A stretch of 64,000 nucleotides of DNA from an uncultured Pelagibacteraceae bacterium (lineage in GTDB: Bacteria > Pseudomonadota > Alphaproteobacteria > Pelagibacterales > Pelagibacteraceae). The notes beneath the pieces were generated by a model. The model was given only the letters and a program-made list of their open reading frames with translations. It was not told where the DNA came from and did not search any database. Numbering within the stretch: the stretch's first letter is position 1; every line of letters starts with the position of its first letter. Below are positions 60,550-64,000 of this stretch, piece by piece. Position numbers and translations under genes: made by a program. The stretch is taken from assembly GCA_902569975.1 (NCBI GenBank), contig CACFWD010000001.1, positions 1-64,000 on the forward strand, given 5' to 3'.

Positions 60550-61721
60550 TTTAAATGTCTTAATGCTTGTTTTATATCTGCAATTAAGTCATTTGGATCC
60601 TCAAGGCCTATATGTAATCTTACAAGATGTTCATCTTTTGGTAAATTTAAATATATTCTGTTTCCTGTCTCTCTAAACTCTTGATGTAATGCTAAACTTT
60701 CAAAACCTCCCCAGCTGTAACCATAACCAAATAATTTTAGAGAATTAACAAATTTTTTAACAGAATTAATATTTTTTGATTTTATTTTTAAACCCATAAG
60801 TCCAGATGCTCCTGAGTAATACTTTTTCCACATTCTATAATTATTAGAGTCTTTTATGAATGGATATAGTAATTTAAATTTTTTATTCTTTGACAAAAAC
60901 TTAGCTACGTTTTTTGCATTTTCTCTATGACGATCTAATCTAACATCAAGGGTTCTTAATCCACGTGTAATTAAATACGCATCATCAGGTCCTAACCTTA
61001 AACCAGTAATTCTTTCAGCATTATAAACTTTTGAAAAAACTTTTTTATTAACTGCTAAACTTCCGCCCATTACATCTGAATGACCAGAATAATATTTGGT
61101 AGCAGACACAATTGACATATCAAAACCAAGTTTAATAGGTTTTAAAAAATAAGGTGTACCCCAAGTATTATCTATTGCTGTAAGGACTTTTTTCTTTTTA
61201 GCAATTGAGAGTATTTTGCCTAAATCTTGAAAATCAAAAGTATTACTTCCAGGATTCTCAACAAATATTAGTTTAGTTTTTTTTGTAATATTTTTTTGTA
61301 ATGTTTTTAAATCACTTGGATCATAAAAAATTGTTTTAATGTTAAATTCTTTTAAAAATTTTTCCGTTAATAATCTTGTGGGACTATATACAGGGTCTGC
61401 AACTATTATTTCATCACCAGGTCTAGTCACACTAAATATTGCCAAAAAGACTGCTCCAAATCCAGTTGGTGTAGTAAATACATGATAGCTCTCCTCAAGT
61501 TTTGTCAAAATTTTTTGTAAAATATAAGTAGTAGACGTCCCTTGTCTTCCATAGTCATAGTGACCACCAATAGGATTTTTTTTAGCTTTAGCTTGAGTTT
61601 TTCTTATATCTTTCAAAGATTTAAAGATGATGGTAGAAGCTCTTACAACTGGAGGATTTACTGACTGATTATGAAAGTCTTTAGCAGTGTGCTTTAAAAA
61701 AGTTTTAAATGAATTGGTCAT
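60546..61721 (-). CDS. metC: Cystathionine beta-lyase or related Cys/Met PLP enzyme
   Basis: This 391-residue enzyme of the Cys/Met metabolism PLP family most likely cleaves cystathionine to homocysteine. Motifs include YDYGRQGTSTTYILQ near residue 55, TTPTGFGAVFLAIFSV, AIDNTWGTPYFLKP, the PLP Lys in SIVSATKYYSGHSDVMGG near residues 200-217 and the C-terminal RLHIGLEDPNDLIADI. I start at 61721 (MTNSFKTFLKHTAKDFHNQS); an ATG nine codons upstream adds a hydrophobic stretch not expected in this family. It is the first gene of the run ending with HIT. A related lyase activity on sulfur amino acids cannot be excluded. Confidence 0.85.
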   Translation of the reverse strand: MTNSFKTFLKHTAKDFHNQSVNPPVVRASTIIFKSLKDIRKTQAKAKKNPIGGHYDYGRQGTSTTYILQKILTKLEESYHVFTTPTGFGAVFLAIFSVTRPGDEIIVADPVYSPTRLLTEKFLKEFNIKTIFYDPSDLKTLQKNITKKTKLIFVENPGSNTFDFQDLGKILSIAKKKKVLTAIDNTWGTPYFLKPIKLGFDMSIVSATKYYSGHSDVMGGSLAVNKKVFSKVYNAERITGLRLGPDDAYLITRGLRTLDVRLDRHRENAKNVAKFLSKNKKFKLLYPFIKDSNNYRMWKKYYSGASGLMGLKIKSKNINSVKKFVNSLKLFGYGYSWGGFESLALHQEFRETGNRIYLNLPKDEHLVRLHIGLEDPNDLIADIKQALRHLK

Positions 61722-61728
61722 AAAAAAT

Positions 61729-61757
61729 TTGATAACTAACAGTGACAATGCTATATC
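61729..61757 (+). promoter_or_regulatory. Candidate promoter for the 27-residue basic gene
   Basis: TTGATA (61729-61734) and TATATC (61752-61757) are separated by 17 bases, about 40 bases before the ATG of the small basic gene. A second reading (GTGACA with TAATTT) overlaps it. The 75-base gap must also contain the divergent metC promoter. Confidence 0.35.
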
Positions 61758-61796
61758 CCGCTAATAATTTCAATTAAATTATAACTAAAGGATACG

Positions 61797-61880
61797 ATGG
61801 GTTACCCAAAAAAACACAGAGGCCGAAGAAAACAAGGGTCTAAAAAAAGAAGAGCTAAGAGAAAAAATAAAAAGAAATAA
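61797..61880 (+). CDS. 27-residue extremely basic protein
   Basis: A complete frame encodes 27 residues, MGYPKKHRGRRKQGSKKRRA followed by KRKNKKK. Sixteen are Lys or Arg and none is acidic. It has a clear Shine-Dalgarno (AAAGGA, six bases before the ATG), which is rare in this window. Size and composition recall tiny ribosomal proteins such as bTHX or the mycobacterial bS22 group, but I see no convincing residue match to either. The stop is six bases before the next gene, so the two are probably co-transcribed. Confidence 0.62.
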   Translation: MGYPKKHRGRRKQGSKKRRAKRKNKKK

Positions 61881-61886
61881 TATCCA

Positions 61887-62618
61887 ATGGATCAAATCAG
61901 CAAGGCTAAGTCCATCAGTATATGGATTTTTATTGTGCCTTTTATTGCAGTTAATGCATGCTTATTAATCACAACACAATTTCACTTATTCACGGAGATG
62001 TATTATGGATCAAATGCAAGTGAACAATATAAATTAGGTAATATTTTTCCCTACATAGATGGTAAAGCATCTATAAGTAGGACAGCAAGGTTTTTTCCAA
62101 CTTATTGGATATTTAAACCTGCAATGTTTCTGACATCTTATCTTTTAATTAAATATTGGTTATATAATAAAAATATATTTAAATATTTTGATCATCAAAA
62201 TGAAGATGTTAATAAATTTGTTTATTTTGGTATAGCTTCCGCGATTGCTTTAACACTTCATTCTATTTTTTTAGGTATAAAATTTGATAATGATTTATAT
62301 AAATTATTTAGGAGAATAATTATGTTTGTGTTTATTATTTTTGAGATAGCTGCTCAAGTATATTTAGTGAAAGTACTTTACTCCACAAAAGATAAAGTAT
62401 TAAAATATATAAATCTTACAGTATTAAAATTAAAATTATTTTTAGTCAGCACACTTGTAATTATTGCAGTTATAAGTATCCCAATTATTAGTTTACCAGG
62501 TGATAATTTCTTTGGAATAAATTTAAAATATTTAAAACATGCCTTAGAGTGGGACTATTTTATAGGAGTTATAACTTTTTATCTTTTAACTTTTTTTATG
62601 TGGAAAAGAATTAATTAA
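61887..62618 (+). CDS. Six-helix membrane protein, unknown
   Basis: The 243-residue protein has six likely membrane segments (near 10-30, 75-95, 112-132, 142-163, 183-205 and 222-240). A hydrophilic loop after the first reads [20 protein letters not shown]. The topology and loop recall the Frag1/DRAM/Sfk1 family, but the match is weak. It starts six bases after the 27-residue gene and its end overlaps the convergent mnmA stop by four bases. No catalytic motif is visible. Confidence 0.6.
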   Translation: MDQISKAKSISIWIFIVPFIAVNACLLITTQFHLFTEMYYGSNASEQYKLGNIFPYIDGKASISRTARFFPTYWIFKPAMFLTSYLLIKYWLYNKNIFKYFDHQNEDVNKFVYFGIASAIALTLHSIFLGIKFDNDLYKLFRRIIMFVFIIFEIAAQVYLVKVLYSTKDKVLKYINLTVLKLKLFLVSTLVIIAVISIPIISLPGDNFFGINLKYLKHALEWDYFIGVITFYLLTFFMWKRIN

Positions 62619-63733
62619 TTTACAATCCATCCTCCACCTAAAACTTTATAACCTTTTTTATCATGATTATAAAAAACACATGCTTGCCCAGGTGAAATCC
62701 CGTCTTCAAAATCTTTTAAATTTACTTCGGCTGAATTATTTTGTTTTAAATTAACTCTAGCATTCAATAGTTCTCCTGTTGATCTTACTTTTACTAGAAC
62801 ATCTTCATTTAAATACTCTTTATCAACTAGTAAATTCAGATTATCTATTTTTATGATTTTTTTCCCAAGTTTTTCTCTTGGTCCAACAACGATTTCATTT
62901 TTTTTGGAATTTATATTTAAGACGTATAAAGGCTCTATATTAGAAACCTTTATCCCTTTTCTTTGTCCAATCGTAAAATTTATAATTCCATCATGTACTC
63001 CTAAAACTTTACCATCAAGATCTTTAATATTCCCTTTCTTAAAAGAGTCAGGTCTAAATTTTCTAATTACCGATGCATAATCTCCATTTGGTACAAAACA
63101 AATATCTTGGCTATCTGGTTTTTCTGCAACATTTAAATTTAATTTTTTAGCAATTAATCTTGTTTCATTTTTAAACATTCCACCTAGTGGAAACCTTAAA
63201 TAATTTAATTGTTCTCTAGTTGTATTGAATAAAAAATAACTTTGATCTCTGTTTTCATCTATTGCACGATACATATTGGTTTCATTACCTTCGGTTATAC
63301 TTTTTACGTAATGTCCAGTAATTAAAGCATCTGCTTTTAACTCTTTTGAGACTTCAAATAAGTCTTTAAATTTTACTGTTTGATTACACTGAACACAAGG
63401 AATAGGTGTTTCACCTTTTAAGTAACTACCAATAAAATTATCAATAACTCCTTGTTTAAATTTATTCTGGAAATATAAAACTTTATGTTCAATATCTAAT
63501 TTGTTTGCGACTCTTTTTGCGTCCATAATATCTTGACCTGAACAGCATTGCTTAGATGAAGCAACTTCCTTTGAATTATCATAGAGTTTTAAGGTTATTC
63601 CAATTACATTGTAACCTTGTTTTTTCATTATTCCGGCAACAGTTGAAGAATCTACTCCACCTGACATTGCAACTACAACAGTTGTATCAGATGGTTTTTT
63701 TTTAAATCCTATAGAGTTTAATTGGTTGTTCAT
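62615..63733 (-). CDS. mnmA: tRNA-specific 2-thiouridylase
   Basis: MnmA puts sulfur on uridine 34 of tRNA-Lys, tRNA-Glu and tRNA-Gln. I place the start at 63733 (372 residues, [20 protein letters not shown]); a longer frame would add 26 residues and overlap the divergent gene. The PP-loop is [17 protein letters not shown], the first catalytic Cys is in [13 protein letters not shown] and the second in [18 protein letters not shown] and the C-terminal SPGQACVFY complete the family pattern. The Cys-Cys in [15 protein letters not shown] is common in alphaproteobacteria. Confidence 0.95.
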   Translation of the reverse strand: MNNQLNSIGFKKKPSDTTVVVAMSGGVDSSTVAGIMKKQGYNVIGITLKLYDNSKEVASSKQCCSGQDIMDAKRVANKLDIEHKVLYFQNKFKQGVIDNFIGSYLKGETPIPCVQCNQTVKFKDLFEVSKELKADALITGHYVKSITEGNETNMYRAIDENRDQSYFLFNTTREQLNYLRFPLGGMFKNETRLIAKKLNLNVAEKPDSQDICFVPNGDYASVIRKFRPDSFKKGNIKDLDGKVLGVHDGIINFTIGQRKGIKVSNIEPLYVLNINSKKNEIVVGPREKLGKKIIKIDNLNLLVDKEYLNEDVLVKVRSTGELLNARVNLKQNNSAEVNLKDFEDGISPGQACVFYNHDKKGYKVLGGGWIVN

Positions 63734-63773
63734 TAACTGGTATTTATACTTATTTCTAATATAAGTTAAATAA

Positions 63774-63950
63774 ATGATATTTGATTTTGAGCCTGGTGAC
63801 AAAGTAATCAATCCGTCTGCTAAAGAGTGGGGTATTGGGCAAGTTCAGTCGATTATTAAGGAAAAAGTAACAGTAAATTTTCAAAATGTTGGAAAAAAAG
63901 TAATTAATTCAAATAACATAAAATTACAAAAAATAAATGATGGAAATTAA
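63774..63950 (+). CDS. DUF3553 family protein
   Basis: The frame from ATG 63774 encodes 58 residues. It matches DUF3553, a short beta-rich family of unknown function also found next to UvrD-type helicases: [20 protein letters not shown], then [20 protein letters not shown]. The fold resembles the CarD/TRCF RNA-polymerase-interacting Tudor-like domain, so nucleic acid or polymerase contacts are possible (inference). It is divergent from mnmA with a 40-base gap. Its last 11 bases overlap the next gene. Confidence 0.82.
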   Translation: MIFDFEPGDKVINPSAKEWGIGQVQSIIKEKVTVNFQNVGKKVINSNNIKLQKINDGN

Positions 63951-64000
63951 TATTGAAAAAATAGTAAGAGATTTAATTGATACTTTTTTAAATGCAGGAG
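63940..64000 (+). CDS. Truncated gene at right window edge
   Basis: An open frame starts at ATG 63940 and runs off the window after 20 codons: [20 protein letters not shown]. The helical start could belong to an inositol-monophosphatase/CysQ-type protein, but 20 residues are not enough to assign a family. It overlaps the DUF3553 gene by 11 bases, suggesting co-translation. Confidence 0.5.
   Translation, partial: MEINIEKIVRDLIDTFLNAG

Noticed and set aside
63734-63811. Extended N-terminus for MnmA
   Set aside because: It would overlap the divergent DUF3553 gene and adds residues not seen in the family.
1-64000. CRISPR arrays, rRNA operons, prophage, toxin-antitoxin pairs, replication origin
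   Set aside because: I looked for spaced direct repeats, rRNA-like conserved stretches, phage structural genes and DnaA-box clusters and found none.

Overview
The window looks like part of a streamlined SAR11-type (Pelagibacterales) alphaproteobacterial chromosome. The sequence is very AT-rich, intergenic gaps are tiny, start and stop codons often overlap (ATGA, TAATG), and tRNA, complex I, lipid A and protease genes stand in orders typical of alphaproteobacteria. I found no insertion sequences, prophage, CRISPR arrays, rRNA or long repeats. Apart from LexA there is no recognisable transcription factor in 64 kb. No stretch longer than about 300 bases lacks a gene.

Region 1 (1-32.4 kb) is core housekeeping. 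tpiA-secG-pyrG-kdsA-eno runs leftwards, with eno cut by the window edge. A PpiD-like chaperone gene, trpEGDC, lexA (with its own SOS operator) and gltX run rightwards. From 32.4 kb back to 12 kb everything is on the minus strand: tRNA-Leu, tig, clpP, clpX, lon, tRNA-Val, tRNA-Asp, nuoABCDEF, then frr, uppS, cdsA, dxr, bamA, fabZ, lpxD, lpxA, lpxI and lpxB. Complex I stops at nuoF and the reading continues directly into frr. A Fur-box-like palindrome lies upstream of nuoA.

Region 2 (32.4-36.2 kb) is a patchwork of small genes: DUF1289, several unannotated micro-proteins, a histidine phosphatase, a family 5 uracil-DNA glycosylase, a YbgC thioesterase and a DUF3047 protein.

Region 3 (36.2-56.4 kb) is the accessory metabolic region and the most interesting part. 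A TRAP transporter (dctPQM) is followed by an NCS1 permease and a short-chain dehydrogenase. A divergent operon carries a GMC oxidoreductase, a TerC/YjbE membrane protein, another short-chain dehydrogenase, an M23 peptidase and a lipoprotein. Next come sulfoacetaldehyde acetyltransferase (xsc) with a D-amino-acid-oxidase-type flavoprotein, sulfolactate sulfo-lyase (suyAB), two predicted sulfite/sulfate exporters, and an APS reductase operon (aprM-aprB-aprA) with an uncharacterised 116-residue partner. Read together this is a C2/C3-sulfonate catabolic locus: two enzymes release sulfite, two membrane proteins may export it, and AprBA-AprM may oxidise it to APS and pass electrons to the membrane. 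The genes next needed (phosphotransacetylase, ATP sulfurylase) are not in the window.

Region 4 (56.4-64 kb) holds a leftward operon metC, MFS transporter, pabB-like, pabA-like, pabC-like and HIT. Then come a 27-residue very basic protein, a membrane protein, mnmA, a DUF3553 protein and a truncated gene at the right edge. The pabB-like protein has Ala where aminodeoxychorismate synthases usually carry the Lys nucleophile.
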